Shown here piece by piece: positions 49,565-58,805 of a DNA stretch of 64,000 nt; within the stretch, counting starts at the first letter, position 1, and each line of letters begins with the position of its first letter. The stretch covers positions 5,518,001 through 5,582,000 of the forward strand of contig NZ_CP096829.1 of the NCBI RefSeq assembly GCF_023272795.1. Reading direction: 5' to 3'. Position numbers and translations under genes: made by a program. Origin of the DNA: Flavobacterium humidisoli (lineage in GTDB: Bacteria; Bacteroidota; Bacteroidia; Flavobacteriales; Flavobacteriaceae). Below the pieces are notes generated by a model. That model saw only the letters and a program-made list of their open reading frames with translations, made no database searches and was not told where the DNA came from.

Positions 49565-50755
49565 TTAAAGATGCAACTGAATCTTATATCGATTCAAGAT
49601 TTTCATTACGAAAAGCATAATGACAGAAAATACTAAAGACCAAATAATTCCAGGAATCCCTTCTCTAAAATATCCAGGAATAATATGTAGATTAAAAGCT
49701 TTACAGAAGTAATAAATTACGCCTGGCAAAATATAAATCAATAACGGATTTGCCGCTGCAGGCATAAAAAAATCGCTCCATTTGGTCTGTTTTTTAACTT
49801 CCATCAGCCAATATAACAAATAGAACAAAACAGTGCAGATTGCCGCCGAAAACATGGTCCAAGACGGCGTTCCTTTAATTTTTGAAATTCCAAAATAAGG
49901 ACGAAGCAAAATAGCCGTTATCGTAAATAGTGCAACAAAACCAATTACAGGCCAGTTAATTTTGGAGCTGATTTTTCGATCAAAAAACAATAACGAAATT
50001 ATTATTCCAGCTGAAGCTAAAGAAGCATGTGTTAGATGTCCCGCTATAAAACTCAACCAAGAAGTATTTTGTACAAAAGAGTTTTCAATTAGATTAAGCG
50101 AATTCATTGCAACAGAAAAAACTAGAAATGCAATCATTGCCCATAGATTTCCAGAAACTAGCCAATAATAAATTACCGTAAAAAGATACGCCCAACCGAT
50201 TAACCCAAGTATTCCCCACCATTTTGGAGTCATTCCTCTATCTCCTGTTTCTTGAACATATAAAAAATACAGTGTTATTAGAACTAAAATACCTCCATAT
50301 TGAAGTACATTTTTTAATCCTAAAGGAAAATCTTTTGGATATTTATTCCAGATCGGAATTGGCATCGCATAGGCTAAAAGCCCCCAAAAAGCAGGCGCGA
50401 TTATCATTTTAGAAGCATCGTAACCATATTCTGCATTGACCATAAAAACACCAATTACAATAAGAGCGATAGCTCTTTTAAGGGTATGTGTCCAAATTAT
50501 TTTCGGACTATCACCTTTTATCAATCTGGCATTAAACGCAAACGGAATAGACATTCCGACAATGAATAAAAAAGCAGGAAAAACTAAATCAACAAAAGTC
50601 ATTGCATCGGCATCTGCAGGCATATGTTTCAACCATTGTGGCACATTTTGAATGCTCGCTAGCTCATTTACAAAAATCATTACAAAAATGGTAATTCCGC
50701 GCAAAGCATCAATAGAAATAATACGCTGATTAAACAAATTCTCTTTTATTTTCAT
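49565..50755 (-). CDS. DUF5009-like membrane acyltransferase, second copy
   Basis: The 396-residue protein has about 10-11 membrane segments and the same N-terminal signature as the paralogue at 35679 (RIISIDALRGITIFVMIFVN, then FVDLVFPAFLFIVGMSIPFA). This copy is shorter and differs in the C-terminal half. It probably handles an acyl group on a periplasmic sugar, by analogy with HGSNAT; this is unproven. It is next to the capsule-type CpsB gene but divergent from it. Confidence 0.83.
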   Translation of the reverse strand: MKIKENLFNQRIISIDALRGITIFVMIFVNELASIQNVPQWLKHMPADADAMTFVDLVFPAFLFIVGMSIPFAFNARLIKGDSPKIIWTHTLKRAIALIVIGVFMVNAEYGYDASKMIIAPAFWGLLAYAMPIPIWNKYPKDFPLGLKNVLQYGGILVLITLYFLYVQETGDRGMTPKWWGILGLIGWAYLFTVIYYWLVSGNLWAMIAFLVFSVAMNSLNLIENSFVQNTSWLSFIAGHLTHASLASAGIIISLLFFDRKISSKINWPVIGFVALFTITAILLRPYFGISKIKGTPSWTMFSAAICTVLFYLLYWLMEVKKQTKWSDFFMPAAANPLLIYILPGVIYYFCKAFNLHIIPGYFREGIPGIIWSLVFSVIMLFVMKILNRYKIQLHL

Positions 50756-50866
50756 AATTTTTTACTTTTTTACTAAAAATCAAATATAACATAAATCTAA
50801 AATGTCTCGTTACAAATTCTAGATTAATTTTGCACGCTATAAAACTGATTTATACTTTTTTGTTGC

Positions 50867-51604
50867 ATGCTATCATTCCTTAAACCAAAGCCCATATTAA
50901 AAGAACTGCTTGATGGAAGTTTTGTTGACATTCATTCGCATGTTTTACCAGGAATTGATGACGGAGCAAAAAACATAAAAAAATCGGCTGAACTAGTTTC
51001 GTCTTTACAAAAGATTGGGGTTTCTCAAATTATTACATCGCCACATATTAGTCATTACGTCTGGAATAATTCGCCAGAAATCATAGCGTCTAAACTTCTG
51101 GAAACAAAAAAAGCATTAGAAGAAAATAAAATTAAAATTCCTGTTCAAGCTGCAGCAGAATACTTTATTGATAGCTGGTTTGAGAATCATTTTAAAGAAG
51201 AAAAACTTCTGACTTTAAAAGACAATTATATCTTAGTAGAAATATCTTATCAAAGTGCTCCTTTAAATATTTACAAAACTATCTTTGAGATACAATTGGC
51301 TGGTTATATCCCTGTTCTAGCTCATCCAGAACGGTATCTCTTTTATCACAATAAATTTTCTGAATATGAGAAGTTAAAAAATGCAGGCTGTATTTTTCAG
51401 CTAAATCTGCTTTCTACTGTTGAGTATTACGGTTCTAAAATTGCTAAAGTTACCGACGAACTTTTAGCGAAAGGAATGTACTCTTTTTGCGGAACAGACG
51501 TTCATCATAAAAAACATATCGAAGCTTTTGATGGCAAGTTAAAGATTAAAAACATTCAGCCTTTGAAAGAAGTAATTGCGAATAATCAGTTTTTTAAATT
51601 TTAA
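50867..51604 (+). CDS. CpsB/CapC-type PHP protein-tyrosine phosphatase
   Basis: The 245-residue protein has PHP metal motifs: FVDIHSHVLPGIDDGAK, TSPHISHY, LAHPERYLF and FCGTDVHH. Such manganese-dependent phosphatases dephosphorylate the tyrosine kinase that controls capsule or exopolysaccharide polymerization. It lacks a signal peptide. It is convergent with the WcaJ-type transferase gene, 6 nt away, and the two together mark an exopolysaccharide function. No Wzc kinase gene is in the window. Confidence 0.9.
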   Translation: MLSFLKPKPILKELLDGSFVDIHSHVLPGIDDGAKNIKKSAELVSSLQKIGVSQIITSPHISHYVWNNSPEIIASKLLETKKALEENKIKIPVQAAAEYFIDSWFENHFKEEKLLTLKDNYILVEISYQSAPLNIYKTIFEIQLAGYIPVLAHPERYLFYHNKFSEYEKLKNAGCIFQLNLLSTVEYYGSKIAKVTDELLAKGMYSFCGTDVHHKKHIEAFDGKLKIKNIQPLKEVIANNQFFKF

Positions 51605-51610
51605 AAAAGC

Positions 51611-53029
51611 TTAATAAGCGTTTTCTTCGCCTTTAAAAATATTAATGACTGTTTTTACAATAATCTTTATATCAAGCAAAAAACTCCAGTTTTCGATATA
51701 CCAAATATCATATTCCACCCTGTTTTCCATATCGCTTAACACTTTTGTTTCGCCTCTATAACCATTAACTTGAGCCCAGCCCGTAATTCCCGGTTTAGCA
51801 TATTGTCGAACCAGATAATTATTTATAAGATCGCTGTATTCTTTAGCCAGATTAACCATATGCGGTCTTGGCCCTACAACTGACATGTCTCCCCAAAAAA
51901 CATTCAAAAACTGAGGCAACTCATCAATGCTTGTTTTACGAATAAAAGCCCCAAATTTTGTTATACGACTATCGCCTTTTTCTGCTTGCTTATTATGAGC
52001 AAGGCCGTTCACATACATGCTTCTAAATTTCAAACAGACAAATGATCGATTATCTCTACCTGATCTTTTTTGTTTAAAAAATACAGGACCTCGCGATTCG
52101 AGTTTTATAATAATTGTAATAATCGGAAACAGCCAAGGAAAAATTAGCAAGATTACCAAACTTGAAAAACAGACATCAAAAATCTTTTTTAAAAGTCTGT
52201 TTGAAGCAAATTCTAAGGGTTCTGTACGAAACATTAATACAGGAGTGTTTTCGTAAAAAGCTACCTCAACTTTACTTGCTTTTGTATACAGTTGAAAATC
52301 TGGAATAAACTTAATTCGAACCATTTTCTGCTCGCAGATTCTTGTGAGCTCGTTAATTATTTCGATATTATCGATATGCAGGGCAACATACATCTCATCT
52401 ACTTCATTCTCCTCTAAAAATGTTTCTATACCTTCAAACTTCCCAATAATAAGAGCAGGATCAACAATTTTACCCTCCTTTCTTTCGTCAAAAAAACCTA
52501 AAAACCGATATCCGTAAGTTAAATCTTTAGCTAATACTTTTCGAATTTTTTCTCCAGATTCGTTGGCTCCAACAATTATAAAAGTCTTAAAATTATATCC
52601 TTTTGCTCGAACATATTTTAAAAGTTTCATCGAGAAATAGCGAGAAAACATTAGCAATCCGAAAAATATCATGTAGAAATAAACCAAGCGAAGCCTAGAA
52701 ATATCTGTATATTTTAGATAAACTACAAATATAGAAACTAAAGCGGCATGGATTGAAATCTTTTTGATTGTTCTCCACAATATCGATTCTATTGGCTCTA
52801 CTCTCACACTGCGATTAGAATCTTTTTGAAGCAATAATGCCACCCATATTAAAATTGCTAAAAGCGAAATTGTCTTTTCTTCTTTAGACAATAATTTATC
52901 CAAGTTCCCAAATCTTGCCAATGCAGAAAGCAACGTGGCAGAGTTTAATAAAACAACATCAACTACTACAAACAAAAGTTTATAATAACGTGAAATTCGA
53001 AAGTGTGATAATTTTTGTAAAATTTTCAT
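51611..53029 (-). CDS. Undecaprenyl-phosphate sugar phosphotransferase (WcaJ/EpsL type)
   Basis: The 472-residue protein has four or five N-terminal membrane segments (to about residue 130). A CoA-binding-like domain (ILVGANESGEKI-type; here IIVGANESGEKIRKVL) follows, and then the bacterial sugar transferase domain with KQKRSGRDNRSFVCLKFRSM, RKTSIDELPQFLNVFWGD and MSVVGPRPHM. It moves a sugar phosphate to the lipid carrier and starts repeat-unit assembly of exopolysaccharide at the inner membrane. Glucose or galactose phosphate are typical substrates. Confidence 0.93.
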   Translation of the reverse strand: MKILQKLSHFRISRYYKLLFVVVDVVLLNSATLLSALARFGNLDKLLSKEEKTISLLAILIWVALLLQKDSNRSVRVEPIESILWRTIKKISIHAALVSIFVVYLKYTDISRLRLVYFYMIFFGLLMFSRYFSMKLLKYVRAKGYNFKTFIIVGANESGEKIRKVLAKDLTYGYRFLGFFDERKEGKIVDPALIIGKFEGIETFLEENEVDEMYVALHIDNIEIINELTRICEQKMVRIKFIPDFQLYTKASKVEVAFYENTPVLMFRTEPLEFASNRLLKKIFDVCFSSLVILLIFPWLFPIITIIIKLESRGPVFFKQKRSGRDNRSFVCLKFRSMYVNGLAHNKQAEKGDSRITKFGAFIRKTSIDELPQFLNVFWGDMSVVGPRPHMVNLAKEYSDLINNYLVRQYAKPGITGWAQVNGYRGETKVLSDMENRVEYDIWYIENWSFLLDIKIIVKTVINIFKGEENAY

Positions 53030-53180
53030 GATGGGGGCGAAATCTTATCCAAAAGGAATAAAAAAGACTCTTATAATAAAAGTGCTGCAAAATAACATTT
53101 AAATTATATTTTTTGATACTTATTTCATTCTAATTATTTAAAACTTTACTTTTATCTTATGCTGACTTAATAGTGCAATC

Positions 53181-54149
53181 ATGCTAAAAATTATTTTTTT
53201 CTTTTTAACAATTACTTCCGTTTATTCTCAAACTTCTGGCTGTACCGATCCGCAAGCAGAAAATTATAGTTCATCATCTACGCAAAATAATGCAAGTTGC
53301 AATTACAAAAGTCTGAAACTAAAACCCGAATATTCTTTTCGCCTAAGCGATTCCATACGAGAAACCTCTGGATTAATTGCTTTTCAAAATTTACTCTGGA
53401 CACATAACGACGATCATGACACCACAATTTATGGCTTGGATACTTTAGGAAAAATCCAAAAGAAAATTATTCTATCTGAAACTATCAATCACGATTGGGA
53501 AGAAATCTCGCAAGACAGCACACATCTTTATGTCGGCGATTTTGGCAATAATTATTCTGGAAATAGAGCTGATTTGAAAATTCTTAAAATCGAAAAAAAA
53601 TCTTTTTTAGAAGAGAATCCAAAAATTGAAACTATTGTATTTTCTTATTCTGACCAAACTGATTTTTCTCTATCAAAACCCAACAAAACCGATTTTGAAT
53701 GCGAAGCATTTATTGTTTCTAAAGACAGTATCTATCTGTTTACCAAACAATGGAAATCGTCTAAAACCAATATTTACGCTTTGCCAAAGCAAGAGGGAAC
53801 ACAAATTGCAAAATTCAAAGCAACACTTGAAGTCAAAGGTCTGGTTACTGGTGCCACTTATTTAGAAGACAAAAAACTAATTACTTTGTGCGGCTATACC
53901 AAAATGGGAAAACCTTTTTTATATCTGCTCTATGATTTTAAAAATCAAGATTTTTTATCTGGAAATAAAAGACGAATTGATTTAAAACTTCCTTTTCATC
54001 AAATTGAAGGAATTGCGACGAAAGACGGGCTCCATTACTTTATCACAAATGAATCTTTGGTTCGAAAACCTGTCATAAATAATCCGCAACAGCTTCATTA
54101 TTTTGATTTGAGTTCTGTTTTAAGTCAATATCTCAATCAGCAGCAATAG
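53181..54149 (+). CDS. Secreted protein with Cys-rich GCTDPxAxNY motif and propeller-like body
   Basis: The 322-residue protein has a signal peptide (FFFLTITSVYSQ). The mature N-terminus carries GCTDPQAENYSSSSTQ and a second Cys in ASCNY, a motif repeated in many Bacteroidota surface proteins and thought to be disulfide-bonded. The remainder (SFRLSDSIRETSGLI, THLYVGDFGNN) looks like a six-bladed propeller similar to SdiA-regulated/phytase-like proteins. It ends by overlapping the convergent DUF4386 gene by 17 nt. Function unknown. Confidence 0.78.
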   Translation: MLKIIFFFLTITSVYSQTSGCTDPQAENYSSSSTQNNASCNYKSLKLKPEYSFRLSDSIRETSGLIAFQNLLWTHNDDHDTTIYGLDTLGKIQKKIILSETINHDWEEISQDSTHLYVGDFGNNYSGNRADLKILKIEKKSFLEENPKIETIVFSYSDQTDFSLSKPNKTDFECEAFIVSKDSIYLFTKQWKSSKTNIYALPKQEGTQIAKFKATLEVKGLVTGATYLEDKKLITLCGYTKMGKPFLYLLYDFKNQDFLSGNKRRIDLKLPFHQIEGIATKDGLHYFITNESLVRKPVINNPQQLHYFDLSSVLSQYLNQQQ

Positions 54150-54822
54150 TTTCGTTTTTTGCTCCCATTATTAAAAGCCATAAGCAAGTTCCTATTTCTC
54201 CAAGACTTGCTGGAAGCCGTACATAAGAAGATATCCCCATTTCAGAATAATTAGAAAATAAGGCATTTGCGAAAAAATTGATTAAATACCCCACGCAGCC
54301 AAGCATTAATAATACTCCAAAAAACTTAGGAATTATTCCAGATTTAAAAATTAAGTATCCGAGCGGAAACAGCCAAAGCCCCCAAAATATTTGAACGATT
54401 AGATTTCCATAATCATACTGAGTGAGATAAAACATAACCTGTTTTTCTTCTGGTTGGGCAGAACTGATTATAGAAAGGATAGCAAATTTATTCTGCATGT
54501 TTACAAAAGAAATTGGTACACTTACAGCTGCCAAAACCACCATGTAAACAGCGTACGTTTTATTTACAATTTTCAATAATCTGTATAAAAAAAAAGGCAG
54601 AAATAAAAAGAAGGTATAGCAAATTAATCCGCTTACGATACCGAGCCTAAATAGAAATTCAGAATGCACAATATTCTTAAAAGTAACAGAAGCATCATTC
54701 CAGACAATTAATTTTGACGGAACATATCCTAAACTGAAAATTCCAGTCAATACCACTACTAAATATAACAAACCGGCAATTCTTCCTGTGTTTCTAAACG
54801 ATAGAGTTGATTCTTGATTCAT
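54133..54822 (-). CDS. DUF4386 membrane protein
   Basis: The 229-residue protein has about six membrane segments. DUF4386 signature stretches are FRNTGRIAGLLYLVVVLTGI and NKFAILSIISSA. The family has no known function. It follows the small membrane protein gene at 54841 by 18 nt on the same strand and likely shares its transcript; its stop overlaps the convergent gene. Confidence 0.87.
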   Translation of the reverse strand: MNQESTLSFRNTGRIAGLLYLVVVLTGIFSLGYVPSKLIVWNDASVTFKNIVHSEFLFRLGIVSGLICYTFFLFLPFFLYRLLKIVNKTYAVYMVVLAAVSVPISFVNMQNKFAILSIISSAQPEEKQVMFYLTQYDYGNLIVQIFWGLWLFPLGYLIFKSGIIPKFFGVLLMLGCVGYLINFFANALFSNYSEMGISSYVRLPASLGEIGTCLWLLIMGAKNETIAAD

Positions 54823-54840
54823 AATTTTATCTTTTAAAAT

Positions 54841-55272
54841 TTAAATCTGTCTTGGCCATTTATATGCAGTCCAAAATAATATTGATGTGAGTATACTTTC
54901 TATTAATGCTAAAAAAACATAAAAACTCCACCAAGGTGCAATTGTTGTAAATGCAATTAAAAGCATTATTAACGTATAAATAATCCCAAAAATCATATTC
55001 AACAGGCGGTTAATTTTTGGTTTTAGAACAACAGATGCAAAAATCATCAATGCTGGAATAGTCATTAAAATTGTAGCAAGAAATAGTTTCATTGGAGAAT
55101 CAAGAAGTGTTTGCCCACTTATAAAGTCCTCAACTTTCTTAGGCACATAAAGCGAGAAATAATCTCCATACACATAACAAAACATTACTGAAGTCCAAAT
55201 CGCAGCAAGTTTAAGTTTGGTATTGATTTTAAAATCTTCAAAAACACTAGCATTTATTTGTTTTTCGCTCAT
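54841..55272 (-). CDS. Small four-helix membrane protein
   Basis: I use the ATG at 55272 (143 residues, MSEKQINASVFEDF) in place of a start 11 codons upstream. It has four hydrophobic segments and the motif CYVYGDYFSLYVPKKVEDF between the first two. It resembles the DUF6326 family of Bacteroidota, but I hold that weakly. It pairs with the downstream DUF4386 gene. Confidence 0.75.
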   Translation of the reverse strand: MSEKQINASVFEDFKINTKLKLAAIWTSVMFCYVYGDYFSLYVPKKVEDFISGQTLLDSPMKLFLATILMTIPALMIFASVVLKPKINRLLNMIFGIIYTLIMLLIAFTTIAPWWSFYVFLALIESILTSILFWTAYKWPRQI

Positions 55273-55412
55273 ATTTAAAGAATTAAATTTTAAATAGGAC
55301 GGCAATAATTAAAAAATGTTACAATCTGTTTTTAGGATTCACTTTCTTTCCAATTTTATAAAACCCTTAAAATCAGTTTTAAACACCGTTTTTTTTCTCA
55401 CACTCAAAAACC

Positions 55413-55420
55413 TATCTTTG
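55413..55420 (+). promoter_or_regulatory. Candidate -7 element of the ABC-F gene
   Basis: TATCTTTG matches TAnnTTTG exactly. The leader to the ATG at 55477 is about 50 nt. Confidence 0.45.
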
Positions 55421-55476
55421 CGCATTATTATTAGAGTTTTAATTATTAGAAACTGATATTTCAGTTAAAAATCTTC

Positions 55477-57339
55477 ATGAATTACTTATCTGTAGAAAAT
55501 ATATCGAAGTCATTTGGCGAAAGAGTCCTTTTTGACAACATTTCTTTTGGGATCAACAAAGATCAAAAAATCGCTTTTATCGCAAAAAATGGTTCTGGAA
55601 AAACGACTATTATGAGCATTATCAATGGCTTGGAAGAACCAGATACGGGACAAGTTGTGTTGCGAAAAGGAATCAGAATGGCATTTCTATCGCAAGACAA
55701 TAATCTTCAGGACGAACTTACCATCGAAGAAAGTATTTTCGCTTCAGACAATGAAACCCTTAAAGTTATTGAGGCTTACGAAAAAGCTTTAGAAAATCCA
55801 TCTGATGAGGAAGCATATCAAAAAGCTTTTGATGCTATGGATCAGCATAATGCATGGGATTTTGAAACGCAATACAAACAGATTTTATTTAAACTAAAAC
55901 TAGAAGATTTTAAACTTAAAGTTAAAAATCTTTCGGGAGGACAAAAAAAACGTCTTTCTTTAGCCATAATTCTAATCAATCGCCCAGATTTATTGATTTT
56001 GGATGAGCCAACCAACCACTTAGATCTAGAAATGATCGAATGGCTTGAAAGTTACTTTGCTAAAGAAAACATCACTTTGTTTATGGTAACGCACGACCGT
56101 TTCTTTTTGGAGCGCGTTTGTAATGAAATTATAGAATTAGACAACGGAAAACTATACCAATACAAAGGAAATTACTCTTACTATTTACAGAAAAAGGAAG
56201 AAAGAATCACTTCTGAAAATGCAAGTATTGACAAAGCAAAAAACTTGTTTGTAAAAGAATTAGAATGGATGCGCCGCCAGCCAAAAGCGAGAACAACCAA
56301 ATCTAAATCACGTCAGGATGATTTTTATGTTATTAAAGAAAAAGCACAAAGCCGACGAAAAGAAAATAAAGTTGAACTTGAAATTAATATGGAAAGAATG
56401 GGAAGCAAAATCATTGAGCTTCATAAACTTTCTAAAAAATTCAAAGACCGTGTTATTCTCGACAATTTCAGCTTTGATTTTCAACGTGGAGAAAGAATCG
56501 GAATTATCGGTAAAAACGGAACTGGAAAATCGACTTTCTTAAATCTTTTGACAGGAACAATTGCGCCAGACAGCGGACGTGTTGTTAAAGGAGATACTAT
56601 AAAAATTGGTTATTATACACAGTCTGGAATTAACCCAAAACCTGGGCAACGTGTTATTGATATTATAAAAGAGTACGGAGAGTATATTCCGTTAACAAAA
56701 GGAAAAATTATTTCGGCTTCGCAATTATTGGAGCGTTTTCTTTTTGATGCCAAAAAACAATATGACTACGTTGAGAAATTAAGCGGTGGAGAATTAAAGC
56801 GTTTATACTTGTGTACCGTTTTAATTCAGAATCCGAACTTCTTGATTCTAGATGAGCCTACAAACGATTTGGATATTGTAACGCTTAATGTTCTAGAAAG
56901 TTTTCTTTTGGATTATCCTGGATGTTTACTGGTAGTTTCTCACGACCGTTATTTTATGGATAAAATTGTCGATTATTTATTTGTCTTTAGAGGTCAAGGT
57001 GAAATAGAGAACTTCCCTGGAAACTATTCTGATTTCAGAGCGTACGAAGACAGTGCTGATGTTGCTCAAAAAGAAGAAAACAAAGCAGAAAAGAAAGATT
57101 GGAAACAAAACAACCCAACGGGAAATCTAAGTTTTAACGAACAAAAAGAATATCAGAAAATCGAAAGAGAAATTAAAGATCTAGAAGCTGAAAAAGCCAA
57201 AATCGAGCAATTATTCTCAGATGGAAAAATTGCAGATGATGATATCGAGAAAAAAGCAAACGAACTTCAAAACATAATCAATAAAATCGAAGCAAAAGAA
57301 GAACGCTGGTTTGAACTTTCTGCAAAAATTGAAGGATAA
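55477..57339 (+). CDS. ABC-F ATPase (Uup-like)
   Basis: The 620-residue protein has two ABC domains without membrane segments. The first shows AKNGSGKTT, LSGGQKKRLSLA and LILDEPTNHLDLE. The second shows GKNGTGKST, LSGGELKRLYL and LILDEPTNDLDI. Between them lies the basic linker (ELEWMRRQPKARTTKSKSRQ) typical of ABC-F, and the C-terminal 85 residues form a charged coiled coil as in Uup. ABC-F proteins bind the ribosome or, for Uup, also branched DNA. It is not an exporter. Confidence 0.93.
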   Translation: MNYLSVENISKSFGERVLFDNISFGINKDQKIAFIAKNGSGKTTIMSIINGLEEPDTGQVVLRKGIRMAFLSQDNNLQDELTIEESIFASDNETLKVIEAYEKALENPSDEEAYQKAFDAMDQHNAWDFETQYKQILFKLKLEDFKLKVKNLSGGQKKRLSLAIILINRPDLLILDEPTNHLDLEMIEWLESYFAKENITLFMVTHDRFFLERVCNEIIELDNGKLYQYKGNYSYYLQKKEERITSENASIDKAKNLFVKELEWMRRQPKARTTKSKSRQDDFYVIKEKAQSRRKENKVELEINMERMGSKIIELHKLSKKFKDRVILDNFSFDFQRGERIGIIGKNGTGKSTFLNLLTGTIAPDSGRVVKGDTIKIGYYTQSGINPKPGQRVIDIIKEYGEYIPLTKGKIISASQLLERFLFDAKKQYDYVEKLSGGELKRLYLCTVLIQNPNFLILDEPTNDLDIVTLNVLESFLLDYPGCLLVVSHDRYFMDKIVDYLFVFRGQGEIENFPGNYSDFRAYEDSADVAQKEENKAEKKDWKQNNPTGNLSFNEQKEYQKIEREIKDLEAEKAKIEQLFSDGKIADDDIEKKANELQNIINKIEAKEERWFELSAKIEG

Positions 57340-57349
57340 TTTTTTTATT

Positions 57350-57413
57350 TCAAGTTTTGGGTTTCACGTTTTGCGTTCCTGCAATGACTTAAAAACTTAA
57401 AACCAGAAAATAT
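57350..57413. repeat. Degraded copy of the TTTCAAGTTT repeat
   Basis: TTTCAAGTTTTGGGTTTCAC on the left and AAAACTTAAAACCAGAAAA on the right are imperfectly complementary and resemble the inverted repeat at 49507-49564. It lies just after the ABC-F stop and before the FKBP gene. Confidence 0.5.
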
Positions 57414-57457
57414 TATTCAATTTTCTATATTTACAATATATTTTAAAAAATACCATA

Positions 57458-57940
57458 ATGAAAAAATTATTAGCCGCAGTATTTACATTAACCTTATTTA
57501 TTTCTTGTAACAACGCAGAAAAGGATACAGAAAAAGACACATCTGAACCAGCAAAAGATTTCACAGAACAAAACGAACAGGAAATTAAAGAGTACTTAAC
57601 GAAAAATAATTTAACTGCAACCAAAACCGATTCAGGTCTTTACTATATCATTACAGAACCAGGGAATGGCGCTCAACCGACTTCTACTTCTAATGTAACT
57701 GTTGCTTATAAAGGTTATTATACAAATGGAAAAGTTTTTGATCAAAGTAAAGATACAGGAATTTCATTTGGTTTAAATCAAGTAATTAAGGGTTGGACAG
57801 AAGGCATTCCTTATTTTAAAGAAGGAGGATCTGGAGTTCTATTAATACCAGCTCGTTTAGGTTACGGAAGTTATGATTATATGACAATACCAGGAGGTTC
57901 TGTACTTATTTTTGATGTAAAGCTGATCAAAGTAAATTAA
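57458..57940 (+). CDS. FKBP-type peptidyl-prolyl isomerase lipoprotein
   Basis: The 160-residue protein has a lipoprotein signal with Cys17 (LFISCNNAEKD). A Glu/Lys-rich linker runs to about residue 45. A single FKBP domain follows with VTVAYKGYYTNGKVFDQSKD, GWTEGIPYFKEGGSGVLLIP and LGYGSYDYMTIPGGSVLIF. It should catalyse proline isomerization during folding of envelope proteins, tethered to a membrane. The short linker and single domain distinguish it from the FkpA/Mip dimers. Confidence 0.93.
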   Translation: MKKLLAAVFTLTLFISCNNAEKDTEKDTSEPAKDFTEQNEQEIKEYLTKNNLTATKTDSGLYYIITEPGNGAQPTSTSNVTVAYKGYYTNGKVFDQSKDTGISFGLNQVIKGWTEGIPYFKEGGSGVLLIPARLGYGSYDYMTIPGGSVLIFDVKLIKVN

Positions 57941-57961
57941 TATTTCATTCTAAATTTCTAG

Positions 57962-58741
57962 ATGCTTTTTCAATTAAAATCTTATCTGACCTTTCTTTGG
58001 CATTCTAAGAACGAACATGCCGTACATTCGCCGTTTGTTTTTAATTTACTGACAAAATGTTTTTATGATAAGAAAACAAAACCTGAATATGCAATTCTAA
58101 AAAAATATAGAAAATCGCTTTTAGGAAACAAAAACTTTATTGAAGTAACCGATTTTGGAGCAGGTTCGAGAGTTTTTAAATCAAATAGAAGACAAATTTC
58201 TAAAATTGCACAAACAGCAGGAATTTCGCCAAAACGCGCTGAATTATTGTTTCGTGTCACCAACTATTTTAAGCCTTCAACTATTTTAGAAATAGGAACA
58301 TCGCTTGGTTTGGCAACTTCTGCTATGGCTTTAGGAAATCCGAAGGCAAAAGTGGTTACAATTGAAGGCTGCCCAAATACAGCAAATGTTGCCCAAAATC
58401 AATTAGCTGAATTTGATTGTAATAATGTCGAAAATGTAATCTCTGAGTTTGAATCTTTTTTAATTTCTGAGAACATTCAAGCCACAAATTACAATCTGAT
58501 CTATTTTGACGGAAATCATTCTAAAAAAGCAACTTTAGCTTATTTTGACCTTTTATTACCAACGATCGACAATGATTCTGTATGGATTTTCGACGACATT
58601 CATTGGTCGGAAGACATGGAAGAAACTTGGGAAATCATTAAAAATCATCCCCAAGTAAAAGTTACCATTGATACTTTTCAATGGGGATTTGTATTCTTTA
58701 GACGAGAACAACCAAAAGAGCATTTTACAATTCGAGCATAA
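57962..58741 (+). CDS. Class I SAM-dependent methyltransferase
   Basis: The 259-residue protein has the Rossmann methyltransferase pattern: ILEIGTSLGLATSAMALGNP (motif I), VVTIEGCPNTANVAQNQL and LIYFDGNHSKKATLAYFDLL. It resembles O-methyltransferase-type (Methyltransf_24) enzymes. The N-terminal 85 residues are basic. It follows the FKBP gene by 21 nt and may share its transcript. The substrate is unknown. Confidence 0.88.
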   Translation: MLFQLKSYLTFLWHSKNEHAVHSPFVFNLLTKCFYDKKTKPEYAILKKYRKSLLGNKNFIEVTDFGAGSRVFKSNRRQISKIAQTAGISPKRAELLFRVTNYFKPSTILEIGTSLGLATSAMALGNPKAKVVTIEGCPNTANVAQNQLAEFDCNNVENVISEFESFLISENIQATNYNLIYFDGNHSKKATLAYFDLLLPTIDNDSVWIFDDIHWSEDMEETWEIIKNHPQVKVTIDTFQWGFVFFRREQPKEHFTIRA

Positions 58742-58762
58742 AAAAAAAGACGAAAAAAAAAC

Positions 58763-58770
58763 TACATTTG
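58763..58770 (+). promoter_or_regulatory. Candidate -7 element of the tail-fibre-like gene
   Basis: TACATTTG matches TAnnTTTG and lies 35 nt before the ATG at 58806, supporting that start. Confidence 0.5.
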
Positions 58771-58805
58771 CATTTTATAAAACTAATCTAATTTTAAAAA
58801 AATGT

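Noticed and set aside
58668..58805. Longer start for the tail-fibre-like protein
   Set aside because: It would overlap the methyltransferase end and place the -7 element and signal peptide inside the protein.
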